Below, in pieces: positions 1 to 7,988 of a DNA stretch of 26,638 bases. Origin of the DNA: an uncultured Muribaculaceae bacterium. Its GTDB lineage: Bacteria; Bacteroidota; Bacteroidia; Bacteroidales; Muribaculaceae. Every line of letters begins with the position of its first letter. Within the stretch, counting starts at the first letter, position 1. The translations under genes were made by a program, and so were the position numbers. Location of the stretch: positions 1 to 26,638 of the forward strand of contig CAJUHX010000026.1 of assembly GCA_910586455.1 (NCBI GenBank), read 5' to 3'. Below the pieces are notes generated by a model, which saw only the letters and a program-made list of their open reading frames with translations, ran no database searches and was not told where the DNA came from.

Positions 1-37
1 TCTCGGGGGTCAAGCGCACTTTGCTTCCCGGGGTCAA

Positions 38-91
38 TCAGCCCCGGCTTTTCCAGATGTAGAACAAGACTTTGAATGTGTTCTTTTTCAT
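38..91 (-). pseudogene. Possible 5' fragment of a tyrosine recombinase (integrase) gene
   Basis: Read on the minus strand from the ATG at 91, the sequence encodes MKKNTFKVLFYIWKSRG and then meets a TGA at 40-38. The stretch TFKVLFYI resembles the N-terminus of many Bacteroidetes tyrosine recombinases, which often begin MK(K/R)xTFKVLFY and continue for about 400 residues. An AGAAAGG run lies just before the ATG. The reading frame stays open after the stop to the window edge, but I do not recognise that part. A recombinase remnant about 500 bp beyond the 3' end of ssrA would fit, because ssrA is a common integration target. The match is short and from memory, so chance similarity remains possible. 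Confidence 0.3.
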
Positions 92-197
92 CCTTTCTAA
101 GAGTTGTGTTATCAATCTTTGCCGTTTGACCGGCTTCGATATGAAAACGAGTTAAACAATTAGTGGGATTGGTCGCTTTTCAGAAACAAAAAGACGT

Positions 198-352
198 ATA
201 TCGGACAAGATAATTCGTTGATTCACAACGATATTTATTAACACAAGCCAATCTTGTCTGATAGGTGGCAGCAATACTCGATTGAAATAGTAGCAGTTAT
301 AGTCGGATTTAGTGTTGGATTAGACCTGTTTGATGTCCGATATTTTCCGACT
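198..352. repeat. Cluster of short inverted repeats in an AT-rich non-coding stretch
   Basis: Several inverted pairs are packed together. TCGGACAAGAT (201-211) pairs with ATCTTGTCTGA (251-261), 10 of 11 positions. ATATCGGAC (198-206) pairs with GTCCGATAT (335-343). CGTTG (216-220) pairs with CAACG (226-230). AGTCGGA (301-307) pairs with TCCGACT (346-352). GGATTAGAC also occurs as a direct repeat at 317-325 and 518-526. I see no convincing gene between 92 and 530. Such clusters are common in attachment or control regions of mobile elements, but the role here is inference. Confidence 0.5.
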
Positions 353-408
353 TACGACTAAGTTGCGTCTTTGTAACTATGTGTATATTAAAATCTTATC
401 GTGGTAAT

Positions 409-464
409 CGTTACTAAATCGTTACTATTTCATTTTCCAAAATTTTAGTAACGAGTTAGTAACG
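409..464. repeat. Four-site dyad: two CGTTACTA and two TAGTAACG octamers
   Basis: CGTTACTA occurs at 409-416 and 420-427. Its reverse complement TAGTAACG occurs at 446-453 and 457-464. Within each pair the octamers repeat every 11 bp, about one helical turn. The two pairs are placed symmetrically around 436.5, with an 18-bp A/T-rich centre. This is the geometry expected of a site bound by two protein dimers, such as a repressor, recombination directionality factor or recombinase. As RNA it could also fold into a stem with a 3-nt internal loop. No gene for a matching protein is visible nearby. Confidence 0.75.
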
Positions 465-530
465 AAACTATGTCTGTAACGGTCTTTTCTTGGTCTGATT
501 TCGGTCCTGAATCGAAAGGATTAGACACGA

Positions 531-564
531 AAAAACCGCAGAACTAATTGATAGTCTGCGGTTT
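531..564 (-). terminator. Intrinsic terminator of ssrA
   Basis: On the minus strand, AAACCGCAGA and TCTGCGGTTT form a perfect 10-bp stem around a 12-nt loop, ending in a run of T (stem arms at 533-542 and 555-564). It lies 36 bp past the 3' end of ssrA in the right orientation. Confidence 0.85.
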
Positions 565-600
565 GTCTGATTTAATCTACTGAGTGTCCGTAGTAGCAAG

Positions 601-998
601 TGGAGCTGGAGGGACTTGAACCCTCGTCCAAACGCGGAACTAATGTGCTTTCTACGTGCGTATTTCCAAGTTGGTTTTCGAGCGCCGCCAGGTATGGAAC
701 CACCAAACGGTACCTTATCTCCTGAAATTTCGGAAGAGTATCGGAGCTTTCCTCTCCCTATTTCCGAATTATGAGCACCGCCGGATCGATAAGCCTCGGA
801 AATTGGGCCATCGGGCGATGTCTTGTCCCTGCAACTGTTGCGGGGATTAAGCGTAATCTACTGTACTTCGATTAGGCAGCAAGAGCGTAGTTATTTTCGC
901 CAGTTAAATTTTCTGATGTCTCTGATTAAAGAGCGTAGCCATCATTGCTCTGCACGCTTACACACCACCTCTACACGCTGTCAAAACCAGTCAGCCCC
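601..998 (-). ncRNA. ssrA: Transfer-messenger RNA (tmRNA, SsrA)
   Basis: One-piece tmRNA of about 398 nt that rescues stalled ribosomes by trans-translation together with SmpB. The 5' end GGGGCTGACTGGTTTTGACA (from 998 down) and the 3' end CAGCTCCA (608-601) pair to form the acceptor stem. The usual T-arm (GGTTCAAGTCC type) is present near 610-630. The internal reading frame encodes the tag GENNYALAA followed by TAA (901-872). The 3' CCA is not encoded. Short open frames on the plus strand here (656-850, 823-1023) are antisense to the RNA and are not genes. A good terminator follows at 564-531. Confidence 0.95.
872..901 (-). other. tmRNA proteolysis tag reading frame
   Basis: The codons GGC GAA AAT AAC TAC GCT CTT GCT GCC TAA give GENNYALAA. 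The ALAA ending is the degron read by ClpXP-type proteases. The resume codon is glycine, as in other Bacteroidales tags of the GE(N/T)NYALAA type. Confidence 0.93.
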
Positions 999-1014
999 GG
1001 TGATGTTTATTTTA

Positions 1015-1041
1015 CAAAATTAGTAATTAAATATAAATCAA
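1015..1041 (-). promoter_or_regulatory. Putative ssrA promoter
   Basis: On the minus strand TAATTTTG (1022-1015) matches the Bacteroidota -7 consensus TAnnTTTG. A TTG (1041-1039) lies 16 bp upstream as a weak -33 element. The -7 box is 16 nt before the mature tmRNA 5' end, which would leave a short leader for RNase P to remove. Confidence 0.5.
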
Positions 1042-1159
1042 CTGACATAATTGCCGATATTTTAATTCTATTTAACTTTTATTGGACTAATTAGGGCTTC
1101 AATGGGTAAATTATTGCTATTTATAGCCTGTGTCAGCCCGGCGATTGATATTTTTTACC

Positions 1160-1167
1160 TATCTTTG
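1160..1167 (+). promoter_or_regulatory. -7 promoter element of the nhaC-type gene
   Basis: TATCTTTG matches TAnnTTTG and lies 23 bp before the ATG at 1191. No clear TTTG stands at the expected -33 distance, so only the -7 element is supported. Confidence 0.5.
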
Positions 1168-1190
1168 CGTACAATTTTTAAGGTAAATAA

Positions 1191-2690
1191 ATGATTAAGT
1201 TTAATGATTCTGCGGCCCGGCCTGCGGCTGCCGCGAAGGCTCCGTCTGTGTTGCTTTCGTCTATCCCAATCATATTTCTTTTGCTGGCCATTGTGTGTGT
1301 GATTGTTTTCTATGGCGCCGACAGGGTGTCGGAGTTCGGCCCTTGGGCTCTGCTGGCTGCCGCGTCGGTGGCTGTGGCGTCGGGTGTGGGCTCGCGTACG
1401 TTGCGCAAAACTGATTTCCGTGAAGGTATTATACGAAGTACCCGCCAGACTCTGCCGGCTGTTCCGCTGCTTATTTTCATTGCTACGGTTTCGGCTACGT
1501 GGATGCTTTCGGGCGTGGTGCCTATTCTTATTGAGTATGGTCTGAATATTCTCAACCCTACCATGTTTCTATTTATTGCCTGCACGGTGTGTGCTTTTAT
1601 CTCGATTCTGACCGGCAGCAGCTGGACTACTATCGCTACCATAGGCGTGGCTTTCATGGGCATAGGCACGGTGATGGGTTACAACCCGGGCTGGGTTGCG
1701 GGGGCCATTATTTCGGGGGCTTATTTCGGCGACAAGATGTCGCCGCTGAGCGACACTACGGTCATTGCCTCGGCCTCGGGCGGTGTAGACTTGTTCGAAC
1801 ACATACGATATATGATGCTTACATCCGGACCTGCCATGCTGATTTCGCTGCTTGTGTTCGCGTCCGCAGGATTTCTGACTGACACCAACGTGGGCGGTGA
1901 CAGTGCCGGCAATATTATTGCCGGACTGGAGAGCACGTTCAATCTCACACCCTGGGTGCTGGTAATTCCTGCCATCACCGGTGTTATGATTGCAATGCGT
2001 GTATCTACGCTCGTTACTTTGGCCGCAAGTTCGTTTCTTGGTCTGACCGGTATTTTTGTTTTCCAGCCTCAGATTGTTGATTTCCTTTGCCGGGGAGCTT
2101 CGGGCGTGATTCCCATGCTCAATACCATAGGCCGGGTACTGTTTACGGAAACTTCGCTGTCGACCGGCGATGAAGCTCTCGACGCTCTTGTGGGCACAGG
2201 CGGCATCGAGGGTATGCTGCCTACTATATATCTGGTGCTCTGCGCCATGACTTTCGGCGGTGTGATGATGGGCACGGGCATGCTCAAATCCATTTCCGAG
2301 GCTTTCACCCGCATTATCAGCCGCCGCGGCAGTCTGGTGGCCACTACAGCGGCCAGCGGCGTGATGCTCAATGCCTGCACTGCCGACCAATATCTGTCGA
2401 TTATCATCGGCAGCAATATGTACAAGCCTATATATCAGAAGTTCAACCTGGAGAGCAAGTTGCTGAGCCGCACCGTGGAGGATTCTACATCGGTTACATC
2501 GGTTCTGATTCCGTGGAATTCATGCGGCGTAACCCAGTCGACTGTGCTTGGTGTAGCTACGCTTACTTATTTGCCTTTCTGTGTGTTCAACTACCTGTCG
2601 CCTGTCATGTCGATAATAATGGGTGTGACCGGCTGGCGTATCCGTACCGTCAAACCGGCCCGTACGGCACTTGCCAAGGCAACACATTAG
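1191..2690 (+). CDS. nhaC: NhaC-family Na+/H+ antiporter
   Basis: Integral inner-membrane protein of 499 residues, the usual length for the NhaC family, which exchanges Na+ for H+ and helps pH and sodium homeostasis. About 11-12 hydrophobic segments are visible. Family hallmarks are the LTGSSWTT motif near residue 142 and the SGAYFGDKMSPLSDTT motif near residues 175-190; a second set of conserved polar residues lies at NACTADQYLS (about 393-402) and in the segment ending VLIPWNSCG (about 437-445). Some NhaC-family members act as malate/lactate antiporters, so the substrate is not certain. The gene has its own -7 element upstream and a strong hairpin at 2709-2747 downstream, so it is probably monocistronic. 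The start at 1191 follows the promoter at a normal distance. Confidence 0.9.
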   Translation: MIKFNDSAARPAAAAKAPSVLLSSIPIIFLLLAIVCVIVFYGADRVSEFGPWALLAAASVAVASGVGSRTLRKTDFREGIIRSTRQTLPAVPLLIFIATVSATWMLSGVVPILIEYGLNILNPTMFLFIACTVCAFISILTGSSWTTIATIGVAFMGIGTVMGYNPGWVAGAIISGAYFGDKMSPLSDTTVIASASGGVDLFEHIRYMMLTSGPAMLISLLVFASAGFLTDTNVGGDSAGNIIAGLESTFNLTPWVLVIPAITGVMIAMRVSTLVTLAASSFLGLTGIFVFQPQIVDFLCRGASGVIPMLNTIGRVLFTETSLSTGDEALDALVGTGGIEGMLPTIYLVLCAMTFGGVMMGTGMLKSISEAFTRIISRRGSLVATTAASGVMLNACTADQYLSIIIGSNMYKPIYQKFNLESKLLSRTVEDSTSVTSVLIPWNSCGVTQSTVLGVATLTYLPFCVFNYLSPVMSIIMGVTGWRIRTVKPARTALAKATH

Positions 2691-2708
2691 AACTCTTATA
2701 TATCAGCC

Positions 2709-2747
2709 AAGCGCGGACGGTGGACAAAAATATCACCGTCCGCGCTT
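2709..2747 (+). terminator. Strong hairpin after nhaC, probable terminator
   Basis: AAGCGCGGACGGTG (2709-2722) and CACCGTCCGCGCTT (2734-2747) form a perfect 14-bp GC-rich stem 18 bp after the stop codon. The sequence after it (AGTTAATATACG) has only a poor T tract, so it may be an inefficient terminator or an mRNA 3'-end stabiliser. Confidence 0.65.
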
Positions 2748-2767
2748 AGTTAATATACGTTAATTAT

Positions 2768-2799
2768 TTGGCGGATTAAAAAGTGTGTCGTAGCTTTGC
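2768..2799 (+). promoter_or_regulatory. Promoter of the ABC-GntR operon
   Basis: TTTG (2768-2771), 20 bp and then TAGCTTTG (2792-2799) match the Bacteroidota promoter consensus exactly. It stands 24 bp before the ATG at 2824. Confidence 0.8.
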
Positions 2800-2823
2800 A
2801 GTGTATTAGTTTTCTATAACACT

Positions 2824-3657
2824 ATGCTACAGATACAGAATCTTTCCTACACCTATCCCGGCGGTTCAGCCCCGGTGATAAGCATGCTGAACCTGGGCAT
2901 GAATCCGGGCGGCATCTACGGACTGCTCGGTGCCAACGGCACCGGCAAGTCCACATTACTCTATCTTATATCCGGCCTGCTAAAGCCCCAGCACGGCACG
3001 GTAGAATTCGACGGCTGCAACACCTTGCTACGCCGCCCGCACACCCTGTCCGACATCTTTCTGGTGGCCGAGGAGTTTGAGGTTCCGGCTATAATGCTGA
3101 AGGAATTTGTGCGGCTGAACGCTCAGTTCTACCCCAAATTCTCGCAAGAACAGATGAACAGCTACCTGGAGCATTTCCGCCTCACCCCGGACATCCATCT
3201 GGGCCACCTGTCGATGGGACAGCGCAAAAAGGCGTTCATTGCTTTTGCTCTTGCCTGCAACACCCGCCTGCTGCTGATGGACGAGCCTACCAACGGCATG
3301 GATATTCCGGGCAAGGCCGAATTCCGCCGCGCAATTGTAAGCGCCGCCAACGACGAGCGCACTGTCGTAATCAGTACCCATCAGGTACGCGATCTCGACC
3401 AGGTACTCGACCACGTGATTATGATTGACCTCAAGGGGGTGATTCTGAACACATCGCTGACCGACATCCAGCAGAAGCTACAGTTTATTTTCACCCACGA
3501 GCCTGCCGAATGTACCGGCGCCCTGTGGAGTTCGCCCGTAGTAGGCGGCTACAGTGTGATACGCCGCCGCCCCGAAGGCTTTGACGAAACCGAGGTGAAC
3601 CTCGAGTCGCTTTTCGAATTCGCATATACCAACCCTGAAATCGTAAAGACGTTATGA
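2824..3657 (+). CDS. ABC transporter ATP-binding protein
   Basis: Cytoplasmic ATPase subunit of 277 residues. The Walker A motif GANGTGKST is at about residues 37-45. The ABC signature is LSMGQRKK (about 129-136), with methionine in place of the usual serine/glycine. Walker B LLLMDEPTNGMD is at about 150-161, and the switch histidine is in ISTHQVRD (about 184-191). The short helical region and C-terminal extension resemble exporters of the YtrB/CcmA type regulated by GntR proteins. It overlaps the permease gene by 4 bp (ATGA), so the two are translationally coupled. The transported substrate cannot be told; antibiotics, envelope stress agents or lipid-linked compounds are typical for this arrangement. 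Confidence 0.9.
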   Translation: MLQIQNLSYTYPGGSAPVISMLNLGMNPGGIYGLLGANGTGKSTLLYLISGLLKPQHGTVEFDGCNTLLRRPHTLSDIFLVAEEFEVPAIMLKEFVRLNAQFYPKFSQEQMNSYLEHFRLTPDIHLGHLSMGQRKKAFIAFALACNTRLLLMDEPTNGMDIPGKAEFRRAIVSAANDERTVVISTHQVRDLDQVLDHVIMIDLKGVILNTSLTDIQQKLQFIFTHEPAECTGALWSSPVVGGYSVIRRRPEGFDETEVNLESLFEFAYTNPEIVKTL

Positions 3658-4472
3658 ATTCCAATAGTTTCTCATGGGCCCGCATGTGGGCTCTGACACG
3701 CCGCAACGCTATAGAGAACAAACGCAGCCTGCTTATGGCCACAGGCGTTATCTTCGGCCTTATACTGCTGATATGCATCCTGATAACCAAAACATTCGCA
3801 CCCTACGATTATTCGGGCCACGACAGCCGTACATTCAGCGTGACGATGGTCTGCACGTGGTTTGCAATGATAGCCGCACAGCTGACAGGCTCGCTTACAT
3901 TCAGGTCGTACAACAGCAAGGCGCGCCGCATCAGCAACATGATGCTGCCCGCCGCGCAGAGCGAGAAATTTCTGGCCAATATAGCCATATACGTCGTGGG
4001 CGGCAATATTGTACTGATACTGTGCATGCTGCTTGGCGACTGCCTCAGCGCCATCATGTTCGGCATAAGGCCGGCGGTATCATACATTCCGTTCAGCCAA
4101 ATTTTCAGCAGTGCCGAAAACATTGAGATTGCCCTGGCCATGGGCCTGAGCGGACTGTTGGTCGCACTATTCGCTCAAGCACTTTATGTAATCGGCAGCG
4201 CCCTGTGGCCCAAATACTCTTTCGCAAAAACATTTGTAGCACTCCTGGCACTACAGATTATCCTGCCCATACTGCTGCCGCTGGATTTCATCGGGTCAGC
4301 TTTCCACAATTTCTTCGAACTGTTCCATGGCTGGGATATTCCTAAAGCCACCATGCACGTATTGGCATGGATATTAATGGGCTGCCTCTACGCTCTGCTT
4401 GCAGCGCTGTATTTCGCAGCCTGGCAGATATTCAAGCGCACTCAGGTAATCCAACGTTTCAAGATGAAGTGA
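3654..4472 (+). CDS. ABC transporter permease subunit
   Basis: Inner-membrane protein of 272 residues that would form the channel for the preceding ATPase. About six hydrophobic segments are visible, starting near residues 28-46 (LLMATGVIFGLILLICILI) and ending near 238-260 (MHVLAWILMGCLYALLAALY). A cytoplasmic basic N-terminus (RRNAIENKRS) precedes the first segment. No strong family motif was recognised beyond the ABC-2-like layout. The ATG overlaps the stop of the ATPase gene, and the regulator gene starts 1 bp after its own stop, so the three are one unit. Confidence 0.8.
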   Translation: MNSNSFSWARMWALTRRNAIENKRSLLMATGVIFGLILLICILITKTFAPYDYSGHDSRTFSVTMVCTWFAMIAAQLTGSLTFRSYNSKARRISNMMLPAAQSEKFLANIAIYVVGGNIVLILCMLLGDCLSAIMFGIRPAVSYIPFSQIFSSAENIEIALAMGLSGLLVALFAQALYVIGSALWPKYSFAKTFVALLALQIILPILLPLDFIGSAFHNFFELFHGWDIPKATMHVLAWILMGCLYALLAALYFAAWQIFKRTQVIQRFKMK

Positions 4473-4473
4473 T

Positions 4474-4842
4474 ATGGCAATAAACAACAACGCTCCGATA
4501 TATCTACAAATCGCCGATGCCCTGATGGACGACATACTGGCCGGACGCTACCGTGCGGACAGCCGTATGCCTTCCGTCAGAGAACAGGCAGCCAACTGTC
4601 AGGTGAACGCCAACACCGTACTGCGCGCCTTCGAGCAGCTTGAACGAAACGGCATCATCTACAACAAACGCGGACTGGGATACTTCGTCAGCTCCGAAGC
4701 TCCGGCAATCATCAAAGAGCAGCGCCGCCGCGACTTTTATTCAGGCGAACTGAATTATTTCTTCGGCCGCCTGAAACAACTCGAAGTGTCGCTGGAATCC
4801 CTCGCCGACGAGTACCGCAACTATCTCAGTTCGCCGAAATGA
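4474..4842 (+). CDS. GntR-family transcriptional regulator, YtrA-like
   Basis: DNA-binding protein of 122 residues. The N-terminal winged helix-turn-helix (about 8-75) contains the typical line PIYLQIADALMDDILAGRY, then PSVREQAA and VNANTVLRAFEQLERNGI, ending in the wing GLGYFV. The short C-terminal part (about 80-122, predicted helical) lacks a full ligand-binding domain, which is the YtrA subfamily plan. YtrA-type regulators usually repress the operon they belong to, and here the gene is last in the ABC unit, so autoregulation at the promoter 2768-2799 is a fair inference. The operator was not identified. Confidence 0.88.
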   Translation: MAINNNAPIYLQIADALMDDILAGRYRADSRMPSVREQAANCQVNANTVLRAFEQLERNGIIYNKRGLGYFVSSEAPAIIKEQRRRDFYSGELNYFFGRLKQLEVSLESLADEYRNYLSSPK

Positions 4843-4956
4843 TTTCCTGCCTTATTGTAATGTCGGCGCTATTCGCCGCCCTGTGCTGAAAAACTCGGCC
4901 ACAAACTGAAAATATATTTTTAATACTTAAATTTTGTAAAAGCACTATATATATTA

Positions 4957-4988
4957 TTAGCGGATTCCAAAAGAATTCGCTAATTTTG
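4957..4988 (+). promoter_or_regulatory. Promoter of the peptidoglycan salvage operon
   Basis: TTAG (4957-4960), a 20-bp spacer and TAATTTTG (4981-4988) fit the Bacteroidota promoter with one mismatch in the -33 element. It lies 30 bp before the ATG at 5019. No further promoter of this quality was seen before 20756, which suggests it drives all eleven genes. Confidence 0.65.
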
Positions 4989-5018
4989 TATTATTAACAC
5001 AACCAACTGAACGCATCA

Positions 5019-7988
5019 ATGCATAAACACGTTTTTGTCGCTTCGGCGGCTGCAGCAATCATAGCGTTATCGTCTATTACAGTTCAGGCCGGTGTCAGAG
5101 AAGACACCGCTGCCAAGGCCCTTAATGCCGCTGTTCCGGAGAACTTCAACTTCGGCGAGATAAAGGTGAAAAAGGTAAGCATCAGCCCTAAGAACAAAAC
5201 CGTGACCGTAAACTGCAACGACGCGGCAGCATATCTGCCGCTGAACAAAGACAGCTATGCTCAACTGGCCAAAAGTACACTCGCAGCGCTTGGCTCACAG
5301 TACCGCAACTACAGCATCAGCATAATCTCCGGCGGCAAGATGCTGTCGGACCTCATACTGTTCGCCGACAAGGACCTCAAAGGACCGCAGGAAGAACTCC
5401 CGTTCATAACCCTGCTCGACGACGGCATCGAAGCCCCAAAAGGCCTTGACAATGCCAACATAGCCCTGTGGCAGAGCCACGGATGGTACTTCGAGCCGAA
5501 GCTCAACCGCTGGGAGTGGCAGCGCGCCCGAATATTCGAAACTGTCGAAGACCTCTACACCCAGAGCTACGTGATGCCCTACCTGATTCCGATGCTCGAA
5601 AACGCCGGAGCTTACGTGATGAGTCCGCGCGAACGCGACTGCAGTGCCTACGAAGCCGTAGCCGACCACGACGGCTCCATGAACGGCGGCAGCTACAGCG
5701 AACGCGGCCAATGGAGCAACAGCGGCACTGCCGGCTTCCGACATGCCGCCGACATGCTTACCGAGAGCATGAACCCCTTCAGGCAAGGCGGCGTACGGCA
5801 GACCAAGGCAAGCAGCAGTTCCGACAAAGCCGCCAGCGCCTGCTGGAGCTTCGACAACGCTCCCGCAGGCAGTCATGCAGTGTACGTAAGCTATGCGTCG
5901 CTACCCAACAGCGCCACCGACGCCATCTACACCATACACTCGGCCAACGGCGACCACCGCGTGAAAGTAAACCAGCGCATGGGCGGAGGCACCTGGATTT
6001 ATCTTGGTCACTATGACGTTGACCCTGCCAAGGCTGCCGACTGCCTTGTGGAATTAAGCGGCTACAGTGCCGACAAGGATGCGGTGGTGACTGCCGATGC
6101 CGTGAAACTCGGCGGCGGAACCATCAACGTGGCCCGACGCACCACCGATGCCGACGGCAACATGATGGACTACGTAAGCACCGACTACCCCCGCTTTGTC
6201 GGCGGCGCCCGCTATCAGCTGCAGTGGGCGGGAGCGCCCGACAGCGTCTACACCCCCTCGGGCAACGAAAACGACTATACCGACGACTACCGCAGCCGCG
6301 CCCTGTGGGTCAACTGGCTCACCGGCGGCTCAAGCATGCTGCCCGGCAGGGAAGGCCTGGGCATTCCGGTTGACCTCAGTTTTGCCTTTCACTCCGACGC
6401 CGGCACCACCATGGACGACGAAATCATAGGCACCTTAGGCATATACTCCACCGCAGGCGACACTCTGGGCAACGGCAGCTCGCGCCTGGCCTCGCGCGAC
6501 TTCACCGACCTAGTAATGACCAATATCGTAAACGACATCCGCGCTAAATACGAACCCGCCTGGACCCGCCGCGGAATGTGGGACAAAAGCTACTACGAGG
6601 CCCGCGAACCGGCCGTGCCGGCAATGCTGCTCGAGCTGCTTTCGCATCAGAACTTCGCCGACATGAAATATGGCCTCGACCCGCGCTTCCGCTTCGATGT
6701 GTCGCGCGCCATATACAAAGGCATGCTGCAGTTCCTGGCCCACCGCGACGGACGTGAGTACGCCGTACAGCCTCTGGCTGTAAACTCCTTTGCTATCAGC
6801 AACAACGGCGCAGGCAGCTACACCCTTAGCTGGAAGACCACTCCCGACTCGCTCGAGAGCAGCGCCATGCCCACCTACTACATAGTGGAAGAACGTGTGG
6901 CCGACGGCAGCTTCAGCCGCATTGGCCGCTGCACCGAACCGCAATTCGACGTAAAAGTCAATGACTCCGAAATCCACTCGTACCGCATAATAGCCGGCAA
7001 CGAAGGCGGCATAAGCTTCCCGGGCGAAACCTTGGCCCTGTGCTACCGCCCCGACGCTCCCGAAATATTGGTTGTCAACGGCTTCACCCGCACAGGTGCA
7101 CCCCGTTGGTTCGACTCCGGCGAGATAGCAGGCTTCTACAACGCCTACGACAGCGGCGTGCCCGACCGCTACGACATCGGCTTCATAGGCGACCAGGTGG
7201 AATTCCGCCGCGATATTCCGTGGATGGACGACGATGCCGCCGGCTTCGGCGCCTCGCGTTCCAATTACGAAACCCGAGTGATTGCCGGCAACACCTTCGA
7301 CTATCCCTACATACACGGCCGGCTGATTGCTGAAGCCGGATACGCCTTCACATCGTCGTCGCTGGCCGCATGGGTCGACGGCAGCTGCAGCTCCTCGGCC
7401 AAAGTGGTGGACCTGATTCTGGGCAAGCAGCGTGAAAGCGCTGTTGGACGCGGCGCCAAAGGCACCGAATTCAAAACATTCACCCCCGCCCTTCAAGCCC
7501 GCATAAGCGCCGCCACACAAGCAGGCACATCGCTGCTGATAAGCGGCAGCTACGTGGCAAGCGACCTCTGGGACAACCCCAATTCAAGCGAGGCCGTCCG
7601 CAAGGCCGACATGGACTTTGCCAAGAACGTACTGGGCTATCAGTGGCGCAGCGGACAAGCCGCCATCGAAGGCGAGGCCCGCACCGTGCAAAACCCCTTC
7701 GGCATCAGCAGCGGTCTGAATCTGATGTTCAACCAACGCCCCGACGAAGTGATATACTCCGTTGAATCGCCCGATGCAGTATTCCCCGCCGACAAACGCG
7801 GAGCCACGTTCATGCGCTACAGCGAAAACAATCTGCCCGCAGGCTCGCTGTTCAACGCCGGCACATACCGCACCGCCATAATCGGATTCCCCCTCGAACA
7901 TACCCTGCTGTTCAACGGCGCCACAGACTGCGTCGACAGCCCATACACATTAGTCAAGCAAATATTAAATTTCCTCTATAAAAAATGA
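5019..7988 (+). CDS. Secreted multidomain N-acetylmuramoyl-L-alanine amidase (Amidase_3 with golvesin-like and FnIII-like domains)
   Basis: Protein of 989 residues with a signal peptide (hydrophobic residues 6-22, probable cleavage after VQA). The Amidase_3 fold is split. Its first part (about 140-210) has WQSHGWYFE, a glutamate in FETVEDLY and the PRERD strand end. Its second part (about 410-560) has FAFHSDAG and the catalytic-type LLELLSHQN. These fit the zinc ligands and catalytic glutamate of Amidase_3 enzymes, which cut the bond between MurNAc and L-Ala. The insert (about 225-370) resembles a golvesin C-terminal domain (VNQRMGGGTWIYLGHYDV, then VTADAVKLGGG). An FnIII-like domain (about 583-675) and an unrecognised C-terminal domain (678-989) follow. 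Homologues are often misannotated as xanthan lyase. It overlaps the next gene by 4 bp and probably feeds the salvage pathway below. Confidence 0.75.
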   Translation: MHKHVFVASAAAAIIALSSITVQAGVREDTAAKALNAAVPENFNFGEIKVKKVSISPKNKTVTVNCNDAAAYLPLNKDSYAQLAKSTLAALGSQYRNYSISIISGGKMLSDLILFADKDLKGPQEELPFITLLDDGIEAPKGLDNANIALWQSHGWYFEPKLNRWEWQRARIFETVEDLYTQSYVMPYLIPMLENAGAYVMSPRERDCSAYEAVADHDGSMNGGSYSERGQWSNSGTAGFRHAADMLTESMNPFRQGGVRQTKASSSSDKAASACWSFDNAPAGSHAVYVSYASLPNSATDAIYTIHSANGDHRVKVNQRMGGGTWIYLGHYDVDPAKAADCLVELSGYSADKDAVVTADAVKLGGGTINVARRTTDADGNMMDYVSTDYPRFVGGARYQLQWAGAPDSVYTPSGNENDYTDDYRSRALWVNWLTGGSSMLPGREGLGIPVDLSFAFHSDAGTTMDDEIIGTLGIYSTAGDTLGNGSSRLASRDFTDLVMTNIVNDIRAKYEPAWTRRGMWDKSYYEAREPAVPAMLLELLSHQNFADMKYGLDPRFRFDVSRAIYKGMLQFLAHRDGREYAVQPLAVNSFAISNNGAGSYTLSWKTTPDSLESSAMPTYYIVEERVADGSFSRIGRCTEPQFDVKVNDSEIHSYRIIAGNEGGISFPGETLALCYRPDAPEILVVNGFTRTGAPRWFDSGEIAGFYNAYDSGVPDRYDIGFIGDQVEFRRDIPWMDDDAAGFGASRSNYETRVIAGNTFDYPYIHGRLIAEAGYAFTSSSLAAWVDGSCSSSAKVVDLILGKQRESAVGRGAKGTEFKTFTPALQARISAATQAGTSLLISGSYVASDLWDNPNSSEAVRKADMDFAKNVLGYQWRSGQAAIEGEARTVQNPFGISSGLNLMFNQRPDEVIYSVESPDAVFPADKRGATFMRYSENNLPAGSLFNAGTYRTAIIGFPLEHTLLFNGATDCVDSPYTLVKQILNFLYKK

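Noticed and set aside
38..1000. TCAGCCCCGG shared by 38-47 and 991-1000 as a possible attachment repeat
   Set aside because: Ten bases only, and the second copy is at the 5' end of ssrA, whereas integration usually uses the 3' end.
656..1023. Two short plus-strand open frames (656-850 and 823-1023)
   Set aside because: They lie antisense to the tmRNA gene and show no protein features.
5295..7901. Long minus-strand open frames inside the amidase gene (for example 6510-7520)
   Set aside because: Compositional shadows of a GC-rich gene; no motifs, and the plus-strand frame has clear domains. The same holds for other antisense frames within 8420-18200.
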